From Orientallactaga sibirica (lineage: Eukaryota; Chordata; Mammalia; Rodentia; Dipodidae), in NCBI GenBank assembly GCA_036365145.1, contig JAEOAD010001365.1, positions 3,369,001 to 3,433,000 of the forward strand: DNA of 64,000 nt. The letters run 5' to 3'. Of this stretch, positions 10,651 through 21,176 are shown piece after piece. The notes under the pieces were generated by a model, which had not been told where the DNA came from, searched no databases, and was given only the letters and a program-made list of their open reading frames with translations. Within the stretch, counting starts at the first letter, position 1. Every line of letters begins with the position of its first letter. The position numbers and the translations under genes were made by a program.

Positions 10651-11162
10651 AACAGGGAAGCACACAGAATGTAAAGAGATGCTGGAGGCTCGGGGTGGCT
10701 GGTGGAGCATGTACGGGGCAGCTGCTTTGGAGGGCCTAGTTGTTTCTTTCAGGTCTAGAAATGCAACCGTGCAACCCAGTCATTTCCCTTCTGTCTTGTC
10801 TGCCCTCAAGAAACATACATGTGCACAGAAAGACCATCACTGCGGCAGCAAGCGCAGCAGCAGAAGCCTAAATGCCCATCAGTATTGAATGCCTAAGTAC
10901 ACAGGCGCATCCGCACAGCGTGGGTTTCATACAGCAATTTTTAAAAAAACCTGAGTTGGACCTATATATATGCAAATAGACCTCTAAGAGGTATGGTGAG
11001 TTAAAAGGAAAACAATTTGCAGAACACTATGGATGTAATTTATGTGAAAAGCAAAAAAGTCAACAAAATTCATCAATAACAACTAATAGTGCACAGTCTT
11101 AATGAAGTTCAGTGTGAGTTGTGAAACACAGGAGGAAAAAGTCAGAAAAGAATATATACAAG

Positions 11163-11234
11163 GTAGGCGTGGTGGTACACACCTGGTTGTGAGTTTAAGA
11201 CCAGCCTGAATAAAGTGGCCAGGCTGTCTCAAAA
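11163..11234 (+). mobile_element. B1 fragment
   Basis: Short internally deleted B1: 'taggcgtggtggtacacacc' joined to 'agaccagcctgaataaag'. Confidence 0.6.
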
Positions 11235-11247
11235 ATTAACATCAGAA

Positions 11248-11412
11248 GCTGGGCGTGGTGGCGCACGCCTGTAATCCCAGCACTCGGGAGGCAGAGGTAG
11301 GAGGATCGCTGAGAGTTCGAGGCCACCCTGAGACTACATAGTTAATTCCAGGTCAGCCTGGACCAGAGTGAGACCCTACCTCGAAAAACCAAAAAAAAAA
11401 AAAAAAAAAAAA
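11248..11412 (+). mobile_element. B1 SINE
   Basis: Nearly consensus, so young. First of three elements inserted at the same 'attaacatcagaa' target. Confidence 0.92.
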
Positions 11413-11425
11413 ATTAACATTAGAA

Positions 11426-11586
11426 GCTGGGCGTGGTGGCGCACGCCTTTAATCCCAGCACTTGGAGGCTGAGGTAGGAGGATTGCCATGAGTTCGAGGC
11501 CACCCTGAGACTATAGTGAATTCCAGGTCAGCCTGGGCTAGAGCAAGACCCTACCTCGCAAAACCAAAAAAAATAAATAAATAAAA
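11426..11586 (+). mobile_element. B1 SINE
   Basis: Second B1 at the same target; its left flank repeats 'attaacattagaa'. Nearly consensus apart from one base lost in 'cacttggaggc'. Confidence 0.92.
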
Positions 11587-11595
11587 ATTAACATC

Positions 11596-11842
11596 GGGGC
11601 TGGGGAGATGGCTCAGTGGGTTAGAGCACTTACTGTGCAAGCGTGAGGGCCTGAGTTTGATCCTCAGCACCCACGTAAGAGAAAGAGAGAGAGAGAGAGG
11701 AGGAAGGAAGGAAGGAAGGAAGGAAGGAGGGAGGGAGGGAGGGAGGGAGGGAGGGAGGGAGGGAGGGAGGGAGGGAGGAAGGAAGGAAGGAAGGAAGGAA
11801 GGAAGGAAGGAAGGAAGGAAGGAAGGAAGGAAGGAAGGAAGA
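11596..11842 (+). mobile_element. B2/ID-like SINE with giant purine tail
   Basis: Head 'gggctggggagatggctcag', B box 'gagtttgatcctcagcaccc', then (GA)n, (GGAA)n, about 12 GGGA units (11728-11777) and about 16 GGAA units to 11842. Confidence 0.75.
11690..11842 (+). repeat. (GGAA)n/(GGGA)n polypurine microsatellite
   Basis: About 150 bp of uninterrupted purines on the plus strand, ordered GGAA, then GGGA, then GGAA. Any frame across it is repeat-encoded. Confidence 0.97.
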
Positions 11843-11907
11843 AAAATTAGTGCTCATGTTGCCGGGTCTTCCTAGGGCATTGTCCAGCGTAAGCTACATT
11901 TGTTCTG

Positions 11908-12233
11908 GTTTTTTTTTTTAATTTTAATTTTAATTAATTTATTTGGTGTGTATATGAGTACAGGTACCCGCCCTCCACAGTGCACATGTGGAGGTCTGAG
12001 GACAATTTTCAGATAGGTTCTTGTCTACTGTTTTGAGGTCCTTGTTCACTGCCCCATTTGCAAGCTTCTGGCAAGTTGTCCAGTCTCCTCCTTCCTGCTT
12101 GTGGTGGGCGCAACGGGATTGCAGAAGTTCACCGCAGCTTCCCCTGGCTTTAACGTAGGGTCTGGGGATCTGAACTCAGCTACTCGGAATTACACGGCAA
12201 GTGCTTTATTCACTGAGCCATCAGTCCAGCTCT
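11908..12233 (-). mobile_element. B3-like (B2 superfamily) SINE, old
   Basis: Reverse orientation: 'cagtgcacatgtggaggtct', 'gggatctgaactcagctact', 'cactgagccatcagtccagc'. Confidence 0.65.
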
Positions 12234-12239
12234 GTGTCT

Positions 12240-12579
12240 TTTGTTTTTTTTTTTCTTTTGGGTGTGGTGTGGTGTGGCGCCGTGCCCCATATACTTACTT
12301 ACCAGTAGCAGGGTAGGGGAACCGAGGCATCCAGCCTCCATGGCTCTTCCACCTGGTCTTTGTTCTGAGCTGGAGTCTCTCTACAGATTCCTGAGCTTGC
12401 AGGACTCAGATTATTCTCAGGTCTCTGCTCTCCTGCAGGACTGGAGTTACAGACGCACATAGCCATGTCCAGCTACTTATGTGGAATCTGAAGATTCAAA
12501 CCCTGGCAGTCTCACATCCCCTCACATCTTCATGCTTGTGCAGGAACTGCACTTAACCACTGAGCCATCTCTCCAGGTT
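12240..12579 (-). mobile_element. Composite/B3-like SINE, old
   Basis: T-rich left end, 'ggagttacagacgcacatag' in the middle and the right end 'aaccactgagccatctctcc'. Same plan as the element at 38.7 kb. Confidence 0.6.
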
Positions 12580-12797
12580 TAAAAAAATATTTATTTATTT
12601 ATTTGAGAGAAAGAAAAAAAAAAGAGGGAGAGGAGAGAGAGAATGGACATGCCAGGGCCTCTAGCCACTACAAGGAACTAACTCCAGATGCATGTGTTAC
12701 CTTGTGCATTTGGCTTTACGTGGGTACTGGGGAATCTAACCAGCGTCCTTAGGCTTTGCAGGCAAGTGCCTTAACCACTGAGCCATCTCTTCAGGCC
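12580..12797 (-). mobile_element. DIP SINE
   Basis: (TTTA)n tail at left, head complement 'agccatctcttcaggccc' at right. It abuts the previous element's head. Confidence 0.88.
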
Positions 12798-13193
12798 CTG
12801 TTTTGTTGTTGTTGTTGTTTTGACATGAGGTTCCGCATAGCCCAGATGGCTTCAAACTCACCATGTGGTCAGGAGTGACCTGGAACTCCTGTTCCCCCTG
12901 CCCTCCATCTCATTGCAGGTGGGCATCACCATGCCCAGTACCTCCTGTCTTTTCAAGGTCTCAACAGAACAGCAAATCATTGCCTAAAATGAATGTGGTT
13001 TCTGTCGGTCCTTAGACCGACCTATGAGAAAAGCTCCGAGTTAATTCAGTCACTCTTCCCCATCCTGGTTTTTTTGTTGTTTTTGAAACAGGGTCAGGCT
13101 GTGTTGCCCAGGCTGCCTTCAAACTCACCATCCTCGTGCCTCAGCCTCCATAAATGCTGAGGTGCCAGGCATTTGCCACCACACCCAACTCCA
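12798..13193 (-). mobile_element. Two diverged B1-like elements
   Basis: Reverse B1-like words at 12798-12941 ('tggcttcaaactcaccatgt') and 13064-13193 ('gttgcccaggctgccttcaa'), separated by about 120 bp of unique sequence. Confidence 0.55.
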
Positions 13194-13485
13194 CCCTGGG
13201 TTTCTTAAAGCTGGGATTTTACGAAATGTTGCTAATTTCAGAAATCTATGCTTGAGAAGCAAACGGTGAACTTGGCCTGAGAAAGGTCAGTAGAAAGGTT
13301 TGGTCCTTTCTTCTTAAGGAGCCACAGTGACTTTTCCAGGGCTCTAGTGGGTGGTCAAGGCTGGAGCCTGGCCAGTGACACACCCATCCCCACAGCAAGG
13401 CCAGGACAAGGTGGGGAGGGGAAGAGAGTGAAGCACATGTTTTGGGGAAGCATTAAGTAGGCCCCCAAACTAGGAATAAGCTGCA

Positions 13486-13654
13486 CCATATATATATATA
13501 TATTTTTTTTGGTTTTTCGAGGTAGGGTCTCACTCTAGTTCAGGCTGACCTGGAATTCACTCTGTATTCTCAGGGTGGCCTCGAACTCACGGCGATCCTC
13601 CTATCTCTGCCTCCTGAGTGCTGGGATTAAAGGCGCGCGCCACCACGCCCGGCT
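13486..13654 (-). mobile_element. B1 SINE, young
   Basis: (TA)n then a near-consensus reverse B1 'ggtttttcgaggtagggtct' to 'caccacgcccggct'. CpGs are retained, indicating recent insertion. Flanks share 'agctgcaccatat'. Confidence 0.92.
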
Positions 13655-13667
13655 CAGCTGCACCATA

Positions 13668-13892
13668 TTTTAAAAAATATTTTAATGTATTTATTTGCAA
13701 GCAGAGAGAACTAGAGAGAAGGTAGACAGACAGAGAGAATGGGTGTGCCAGGGCCTCCAGCTACTGCAAACAAATTCCAGATGCATGCTCCACTTTGTGC
13801 ATTTGGCTTTATGAAATTACTGGGGAATTGAATCCAGGTCGTTAGGCTTTGTGGCAAAGCACATTGACCACTGAGCATCTCTTCAGCCTAGC
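13668..13892 (-). mobile_element. DIP SINE, diverged
   Basis: Reverse DIP with 'gcatgctccactttgtgcat' and end 'gagcatctcttcagcc'. Confidence 0.82.
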
Positions 13893-14138
13893 TACATCAT
13901 ATTTTAATTTACATTTTGGAAATAAAAGCTAAAGCCAACATACCCGAGATGAAGAAAACATCGGGACCGCCCGTCTTTCTAAGCCTGTTGGAGGTTCTCA
14001 GACTCTCAACTATCCTTCCCCGAGTCTCTTGGTCAGGTGCCGGTCTGGCCATGCCCAAGGGAAGAAAGGGAGAGTGAGGCCCTGGAGATCTGCCGTCTAC
14101 CAGCATGGGAAAGAGCTAGGCAGCCTGCCTACCCACCA

Positions 14139-14140
<2 letters not shown>

Positions 14141-14175
<35 letters not shown>
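14141..14175 (+). repeat. (GT)n microsatellite
   Basis: About 17 GT units. Confidence 0.98.
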
Positions 14176-14179
<4 letters not shown>

Positions 14180-14243
14180 TTTTTATTCTCTGATGAACCT
14201 GTTGAAGATATGTGAGATTTGAACAATTAAAACAGGGAAACAA

Positions 14244-14470
14244 GCCGGGCGTGGTGGCGCACGCCTTTAATCCCAGCACTTGGGAGGCAGAGGTAGGAGG
14301 ATTGCCGTGAGTTCGAGGCCACCCTGAGACTACATAGTTAATTCCAGGTTAGCCTGGATCAAAGTGAGACCCTACCTCAAAAAACAAAAAACAAAAACAA
14401 AAAAACAAAAACAAAAACAAAAACAACAACAACAAAAAAACCAAAAAATAATTAAATAAATAAAAACACG
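14244..14470 (+). mobile_element. B1 SINE, young
   Basis: Near-consensus with an (AAAAAC)n tail of about 80 bp. Confidence 0.92.
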
Positions 14471-14555
14471 GAAACAAGGGATAGGAGCGTGAATGTTCAC
14501 AGAAGAATAAGCCAGTTTGGAAAATGTATGGGAGAGAGCCTTCTTTTTAAAATAT

Positions 14556-15010
14556 TTTTTATTTTATTACAATTTTTTCTTTTTCTTAAATTGACAACTT
14601 CTTTAATTGTAGACAATATCCCATGGTACTTTCCTCCCTCCCCCCACTTTCCCCTTTGAAACTCCACTCTCCATCATATCCCCTCCCCCTCTCTATCAGT
14701 CTCTCTTTTCAGTTTGATGTCATGATCTTTTCCTCCTATTATGATGGTCTTGTGTAGGTAGTGTCAGGCACTGCGAGTTCATGGATATCCAGGCCATTTT
14801 GTGTCTGGAGGAGCATGTTGTAAGGAGTCCTACCCTTCCTTTGGCTCTTACATTCTTTCCGCCCCCTCTTCCGCAATGGGCCCTGAGCCTTGGAAAGTAG
14901 GTTTGAGATGTTTCAGTGCTGAGCACTCCTCTGTCCCTTCTTCTCAGCACCATGGTGCCTTCTGAGTCATCCCAAGGTCGCCACCATCTGAAAAGAGAAG
15001 CTTCTATAGA
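14556..15010 (-). mobile_element. L1 LINE 3' end
   Basis: Reverse L1 3' UTR: 'attgacaacttctttaattg', 'agacaatatcccatggtact', the pyrimidine-rich block, and 'gtttcagtgctgagcactcc' at the 5' side. The terminal 70 bp match the plus-strand L1 end at 33.12 kb. No ORF2. Confidence 0.75.
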
Positions 15011-15039
15011 AGTCCAATCATTTGTAGGTAGGATTATTA

Positions 15040-15283
15040 CTATTTTTTATTTATTTATTTTGAGAGAGAAAGAGGCAGAGAGAGAGAAAGAAAGAGAACG
15101 GGTGTGCCAGGGCCTTCAGCCACTATGAACAAACTCCAGACATGTTCTCCCCTTGTGCATATGTGCAACATTGTGCACATGTGTCACTGTGTGTCTGGCT
15201 TATGTGGGACCTGGAGATTCAAACATGAGTCCTTAGGCTTTGTAGGCAAGTGCCCTAACAGCTAAGCCATCTCTCTAGCCTGT
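15040..15283 (-). mobile_element. DIP SINE, long variant
   Basis: Carries the extra segment 'tgcaacattgtgcacatgtg' between the two DIP body halves. Confidence 0.88.
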
Positions 15284-15287
15284 TTTT

Positions 15288-15440
15288 AAAAAATATTTTA
15301 TTTACTTATTCAAAAGGAGAGAGAGAGGGAACAAATGAGAACAGGTAGGCCGGGGCCTCTTGCAACTGCAGACTAACTCCAGATGCATGCACCACTTTGT
15401 GCTTCTGACTTTATGTGGTAACTGGGATTGAACACGGGCC
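15288..15440 (-). mobile_element. DIP SINE lacking its head
   Basis: Reverse DIP ending at 'gggattgaacacgggccagc', with no 'aagccatctctccagccc'. The missing head at the right means the tRNA-derived 5' end is absent, as in 5' truncation. Confidence 0.75.
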
Positions 15441-15895
15441 AGCCCGAGAAAGCCTTCTATTTTCTATTGTCTGGTCTTCCAGAAAATACCCAAAGGTGTG
15501 CAAGACAAGAACAGTGTTTCGGTTTTGAGTGTCTTCACTTTCCCCACACAATGCTGCTGTAACACACGCATCACACGGTCCAAGGAAGTACAGTGTCTCC
15601 TAGAGGAACGGAGCATCCGTGCACCCAGCCTGGAAGCTTAGCTAGTTCAGTCTCAGGCACACACACCCCTTAACCTGAGGGACATCCCTCTATTGCCTGG
15701 GATGCTCCATCATCAGAGATATTGTCACCCTGGGAGAGACAGGAAATGATGGTGACTGGCAAGATGTTGGCTGGATCCATTCATTTGGTGAATCTACTCC
15801 CAGAAGAAATGGAATTGGGGAGATATTTAAAAAGTGATTTTGGAAGCTGGGAGTCATGTAATGAAGCCCTTTTTGTTGCAATGAAGTATATTTGC
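15441..15895. other. Unique sequence
   Basis: No repeat or gene signal recognised. Confidence 0.4.
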
Positions 15896-16257
15896 ATTGG
15901 CTAGCTTGTCTCATTGCTGTGACCGAATGCCTCACAGAAGTAGATGAAGGGAGGAGAGGTTTGTTTTGGCTCCTCACTTCAGGAGATACATTGCATGGAT
16001 GGGGAAGGCTTGGCGGTTGAAGGGGCTCCGTCTGTGGCAGCCAGCGGTGGTGGCTTGCTCACATCTTGGCAGGTCAGTTGGCAGAGAGCTCAGGCTGGAT
16101 CTAGAAGCAGGTATACCTTCAAGGCCCTCTCCCAGTGGCCTATGTCTACCAGCTAGGCCCCATGTTCGAAATTTTCCATAAAACAGCACCAGAAGCTAGA
16201 GGCCAAGTGTTCCAATATGTGCGCCTGTGGGGGACATTATATATACAAACCATGACA
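15896..16257 (+). mobile_element. R repeat
   Basis: 'tagcttgtctcattgctgtg' head, 'ggagaggtttgttttggctc', terminal 'tgtgggggacattatatata' and 'caaaccatgacaaca'. Full length, diverged. Confidence 0.68.
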
Positions 16258-16431
16258 ACATTTAAATCCATTTAAATTAATTAAGATGATATAATTACAG
16301 ACATTTATTCTATCATTAGTTTTCATATTTTTTGACACAGAGTAAGTTATCAAACTTCCCAGTGCTGAGATTATATGTTTTCCTCACCAGGCTCAGATCT
16401 TCTCCATCTTAAAAAAAAAAAAAAAAAATTA

Positions 16432-16600
16432 GGGCTGGAGAGATGGCTTAGCGGTTAGGGCACTTGTCTGTAAAGCCTAAGGACCTAGGTTCAACTCCCC
16501 AGAATCCACTTAAGCCAGATGCACATTTGTATGAAGTTCATTTGCAATGGCTAGAGGCCCTGGCATGCCTGTTCTGTCTCTAATAAATAAATAAATAATT
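16432..16600 (+). mobile_element. DIP SINE
   Basis: 'gggctggagagatggcttag' to (AATA)n, with a shortened pyrimidine tract. Confidence 0.88.
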
Positions 16601-17050
16601 TTTTTAAAATTAATTTGAGAACACTTAGAAATAATGATAAGTTGTTTGTGGCCAATTGTTTGTGGTGTGTGTGCAAATACACTACTAAGGGGCCCTGGTT
16701 GTCTTTGAGGAGAGGGCTGGGTCCCCTACAAACAGAGGGAGGACAGGGCCCCATTTCAAAAAGAAATGGTAATGGAGGGGGAAAATGAGTTTTGTTCCAT
16801 GTTTTCTGGCAAACCACGCTTTTGAAAAAAATAGATCCCATAACATGTTCTATTAATGGTATTCTTTAAATTATTACTAAAAATCCCACCCAAACGGATA
16901 AGAAAGTAGAAATCCTCTTTTGTCCTTCCCTTTATCTGTGGTCTTCATTTTAGAATCCCTCAGTTTTTAGCACCTTGGTTTTTGTTGTTTTGGCAAAAAG
17001 TAACTTTTCTGCTCAACAGTATATTAATGCAGAATAGAAATAAAGATGCT
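16601..17050. other. AT-rich unique sequence
   Basis: No repeat recognised. Open frames are short and uninformative. Confidence 0.4.
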
Positions 17051-18240
17051 TTTAAAAAAATTCTTTCAAGCACAAAAGGAGATGGTTCTCAACAGATAAT
17101 TTTATATATTTACATATTTTACCTTAAGCATTTTGTAGGCTCTGCCTACTGGTGAATGGATCAGATTTCTGCACGTTTTCAAAATGAACCAGTTTGGCTT
17201 CTAAGCCGCTGCAAGGACGGAAATGAATTCCAACTTTTTTTTTTTTTCACTTCATTTTCGCATCTTCACATTTCCTTATTTCACATGGTTTAAAATAAAA
17301 TGCCTCCAGCATTATTTTTCCTTTCTCAAGAGCAAAGTGAACGTGACTTTTCGGAAGGGTCACAGGATGCCTGGGGGGCCTGTGGGTGTTACTGGACCGC
17401 TGCCTACTTTCAGCTTGACTGAAGGGCTTGTCAGAGTTTTCATCTCCTAAGAAACAAGCCCCTGGCGCTGGCCAGAAGCAGGAGAAGGCTGAACTGTGAG
17501 CCCCTCGCTGCTTCTTTCCCACTGACATCAAATCCTGAGGTCTGAAAATTAATCCCACACAAAGACAGCCCTTCATTGCGGTGCCTGTTTGAAATTAGAC
17601 TAGCAATAATGACCTTTCTGGGGTGTCTCAGTGTTGAGGCAGCCCCCTGTTGGAACTCAAAGGCAGCCAGGGGAGACCGCCACACACATGAATGAGACAT
17701 CTGAGCAGCTCTGTCAAGGTGACTGCCTGGCTTGGCTGGGGATGCTGCCCGGGTGGCAAGATGTGGCCTCCAGCATGGACGGCTGGGCTGCTTTGGGGCC
17801 TTGACTACCCAGAGCCACTGTGGCTACCAGTTCTGAGCCACTGGAGTGTCCTCTGTTGAGAATGGCTCTTCTTCTCCAGATCACACATGGTCCTTGCGTT
17901 CTGACCAGTGCTGTTCAAAGGAATGGGAGACATATGCTGAGCAAAGCCGACAGCTCCTCTACCCAGGATGCGCAGCTCCTCGGAGCTAAAAGGGCAGTCT
18001 TCTGCAGCTGTCCACCCCAACGCCGTGGCCTACCCAGCAAGGGGCCATGCCTAGACTGACCTGGAGGCCGGTGCAGCCAAGGGAAATAGCTCGGAGTTCT
18101 GAAAGCGGACTCTCCGAACCTCACTGTACTGCCTCCTTGCTGGATACTGGCCACCCACCCACTGACCTCTGTGCCAGCTGTAGACTCTCTAAGGAAATAT
18201 TCCTCAGGAAGAACAAGCCAACAGTGACCTTCTTGCACAT
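17051..18240. other. SINE-free island, candidate conserved non-coding sequence
   Basis: About 1.2 kb with no SINE in a window where SINEs usually occur every few hundred bases. Words such as 'ctgaaaattaatcccacaca' (17545) and 'gacgcttgaaattag'-like AT motifs beside 'gcaataatgacctttctg' (17600) look like enhancer DNA. No protein-like frame was recognised. Function is inferred only. Confidence 0.3.
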
Positions 18241-18255
18241 TAACAGTGACTGAGG

Positions 18256-18456
18256 GGCTGGAGAGATGGCTTAGCAGTTAAGGCATTTGCCTGCAAAGCC
18301 TAAGGACCCCTGTTTGATTCTCCAGGTCCCACGTAAGCCAGATGTACAAGAGGGATCATGCATCTGGAGTTCATTTGCAGTGGCTGGAGGCCCTGGTGTG
18401 CCCATTCCCACTGTCCCTCTCTCTGTCTCTAATAAATAAATAACTAAAAATAGAAA
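18256..18456 (+). mobile_element. DIP SINE with target duplication
   Basis: Perfect 14-bp direct repeats 'aacagtgactgagg' at 18242-18255 and 18457-18470. Confidence 0.94.
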
Positions 18457-18536
18457 AACAGTGACTGAGGATGATGGAGAGCTTAAGTTTGAATGTGACC
18501 TTACAAGATTGAATAGCAAGACAGTTATTTTCAAAA

Positions 18537-18775
18537 AAATTTTTTGTTTATTTTTATTTATTTATTTGAGAGTGACAGACAGACAGACAGAGAAAGAGGC
18601 AGAGAGAAAGAGAGAGAGAATGGGCGCACCAGGGCCTCCAGCCACTGCAAACAAACTCCAGATGCATGCACCATCTTGTTCATCTGTCTTATGTGGGTCC
18701 TGGGGAATTGAGCCTTGAACCAGGGTCCTTAGGCTTCACAAGTAAGTGCTTAACCACTACGCCATGTCTCCAGCC
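18537..18775 (-). mobile_element. DIP SINE
   Basis: Left T-rich tail with (GACA)n, right end 'cgccatgtctccagccc'. Confidence 0.9.
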
Positions 18776-18914
18776 CAAGGCAGTTAATTTCAATAATGCC
18801 TGTGCTTTCAAGGAAGTGCCGTCATACTCAGTCAGTGACTCTATTCAAAGTCCCAGTTCCATTACAGTGGTCACTGGGGCACTGGGTCCCCCACATAGGT
18901 CTTCAACTTTAGAA

Positions 18915-19173
18915 GCAATCAGTATGAAGCATGAGACAGGCGTTCGATCCCCAGCACCTGCATAAAAAACCCCAGTGCTGAAAGGGACAGTGGAGACAAA
19001 GGGTGGCTGGGGTTCTCTGGTCAGCCTATCTAATGGAAAACCCAGGTCCCTCCGGGTCAGTGGCAGTCTCTGTCTCAGGAAAATAAGGTAGAGAGTGACA
19101 AAGGAAGCCACTGACAGACTTCCTTTAGCCTTCACACATGGGGCACACGCATCTGCATAGACATGAGCCTACA

Positions 19174-19217
<44 letters not shown>
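18915..19217 (+). mobile_element. Composite SINE with (CA)n tail
   Basis: B box 'gttcgatccccagcacctgc', B1-like middle 'gtctctgtctcaggaaaata', 'ttcacacatggggcacacgc', then (CA)n 19172-19216. Confidence 0.55.
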
Positions 19218-19218
<1 letters not shown>

Positions 19219-19246
19219 TGAAGGTTGGGCAAAGTGGTTTACACCT
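19219..19246 (+). mobile_element. B1 SINE, 5' part split by LTR element
   Basis: 'gaaggttgggcaaagtggtt' and 'tacacct'. It continues at 21182 ('ataatcccaacacttgggag'), giving one continuous old B1 once the LTR element and one 5-bp copy are removed. Confidence 0.85.
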
Positions 19247-19578
19247 TGTAGCAGACAGCTTCAGGTTCGCTGAGATGAACTTCCAGACCAGGCACAGCAC
19301 AGACAGAGTTCCATAATGGCAAGAAAACTCCACAGCCACCAAAAGAGTCAGCCAAAAGGTCACAGCACACTTCAGGAACTCCTGCTAGACACATTTGCAT
19401 ATCTTTACAATGGACTCTCAAACCATCACCACACCTTAAGACCAGGTCAACAGGAGAGAGAGAAAGAGCAGAGTAAAACCCCAGTGACCTTCAAACCATC
19501 TAGCAAGGTGATTGCAGATGCAAACTATAAGTAATAAACCACTGAATATATTGGGGGACATATATTCAAACTACCACA
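19247..19578 (-). repeat. LTR (left copy, sense-strand 3' LTR)
   Basis: 332 bp. Compared with the other LTR it lacks about 60 bp after 'ccagaccaggcacag', and has a different purine-rich block near 19450. Confidence 0.88.
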
Positions 19579-20785
19579 TTCCGCCCCTGGCCCCCAATAT
19601 ATTTAGCTCCTGGCCCCCAATAGATTTATAACTATCACACATTGTAAATTGTACTCAGTCCAATTTCAAAGGTTCTCACAGTCTTGATCATCCTAAGATA
19701 GTGAGTCTTGTAAAATCAAACAAGTTAAAAACTTTCAACATGTAAAGGCACAGAGTAAACATTTTAAGTGGTATAAGCCATAGCAAGGAGAGACTATAAC
19801 ATGCAAACTTAACCACCATCAGCAGTCATCAAACTTCTGCAGTTCAAGTTCAATATAACCATAGACTGACAGTCTCCAGGTTTTCCAATTACGCCCCTCC
19901 AGCTGGGCAGAGTAGCCAGGGAAAACTTTCATCCCATGCCAACACTGCACTCTATGGTAGCCCTTTTGCACAGTCCTGGTATATCCAAAACATCTTCAGG
20001 TCTCCATGCAAACCACGGTCCATCTTCCAAAAGGCTCTTCCAGCCTATTCCTGAGGGTCTTCATGCCCTGCCTCATGCCGCGTCTCAGCAGTGGCTCCTG
20101 GAACCGTGTGCAACTCATGACCACTCCATGCATTTTTCATACTTCCAAAACTAATACCAGGTGTGCAGGACACAGCCATATTCTTAATCCAGGGACAAAA
20201 TAAACCATAGCCTTGAAAAGCAGGTTCCTTCTCCAGTCAGCTCTTTCCAAGAATTTGCATTTTTAACAGTCTTTCCTCAGGCATCCTCTCCATTGTTTTA
20301 ATGTAAATGCAGTCGGGCCACCTTCCTTAAGATTGCTAATGTGTTGACAATAGCACCTAAACCAGCCTCAATGCTTCTACTTTTAACTTGCTTCAGGTTT
20401 TCCAACTTAAAATCTTAAAATCTCAGTCCGATACCTTTAGCCAAGCACATCAGTCCATTACAAATTTAACCTTGATCAAACTTTCTGGGCCTGGATAGCA
20501 GAACGTAGCCATCCCTTATGCCAGTAGCCCAGTTCCAACAAAGTCCTCTGCAGTCTTTCCTTCCCCTTAGAAAGCTCATAAGCCAAGCCTCAGTTCAGTA
20601 CAGTCTGCATTTAGCATTCTCAAACTCTCATCAGAATAGTCCATAAAACTTGGCTTACCACTCCAGAAGGCATCTTCAGTTGCAAGCACCAAGTCCATGC
20701 CCATTCCTCCAAAACAAAAGTTCCAAAAGACGAATATCCACACGGTCAGGTTCATCTCACCCCACACTCCTCGGTACCACTTTAC

Positions 20786-21176
20786 TGTAGCAGACAGCTT
20801 CAGGTTCGCTGAGATGAACTTCCAGACCAGGCACAGTTATGGAGGAAGGGATATTATTTATTGAAGCTTACAGATCCAGGGGAAGTTCCATAATGGCAAG
20901 AGAAGTGGCCTGCTCTCCACAGGACCAAGCAGAGAGAGAGAAAGCCAACCAGCCACCACAGCACACAGAGTAAAACTACAGCCAAAAGGTCACAGAGCAC
21001 ACTTCAGGAACTCCTGCTAGACACATTAGCATATCTTTACAATGGACTCTCAAACCATCACCACACCTTAAGACCGGGGCCCCCAGTGACCTTGCCTCTA
21101 GCAAGGTGATTGCAGATGCAAACTATAAGTAATAAACCACTGAATATATTGGGGGACATATATTCAAACTACCACA
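20786..21176 (-). repeat. LTR (right copy, sense-strand 5' LTR)
   Basis: 391 bp. Includes the segment missing from the left copy, with reverse AATAAA in 'tattatttattgaagctta'. Confidence 0.88.

Larger units (their letters stand above)
9360..11160 (+). mobile_element. Old L1ME/HAL1-like host LINE, interrupted
   Basis: Words in L1 order surround later insertions: 'gaaaaaacttgaccttatca' (9490), 'cactaaatgggcaaac' (9723), 'ttaacaaagtctgactgtat', 'cctaaatgcccatcagtatt' (10868), then 'acaatttgcagaacactatg' and 'gtaatttatgtgaaaagc' (11010-11050). It carries at least six nested younger repeats. Degenerate, with no coding function. Confidence 0.6.
19247..21176 (-). mobile_element. MaLR-type (ERVL-MaLR) non-autonomous LTR element
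   Basis: Two direct repeats, at 19247-19578 and 20786-21176, bound a roughly 1.2-kb interior. Boundaries are TG...CA on the plus strand (TGTAGCAG...CTACCACA) with a 5-bp target duplication 'cacct' (19242-19246, 21177-21181), the length typical of ERVL/MaLR. The sense strand is minus. There the LTR starts 'TGTGGTAGTTTGAATATATG', has an AATAAA near its end, and the interior opens with 'AAGTGGTACCGAGGAGTG', which resembles the MaLR post-LTR sequence. The interior has no gag, pol or env coding frame; a 63-codon frame at 20576-20767 is not recognisable. MaLRs rely on other elements' enzymes. Confidence 0.85.

Noticed and set aside
20576..20767. Minus-strand 63-codon frame in the MaLR interior as a retroviral gene
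   Set aside because: MaLR interiors do not encode full proteins, the frame is short, and no gag, pol or env motif is visible.
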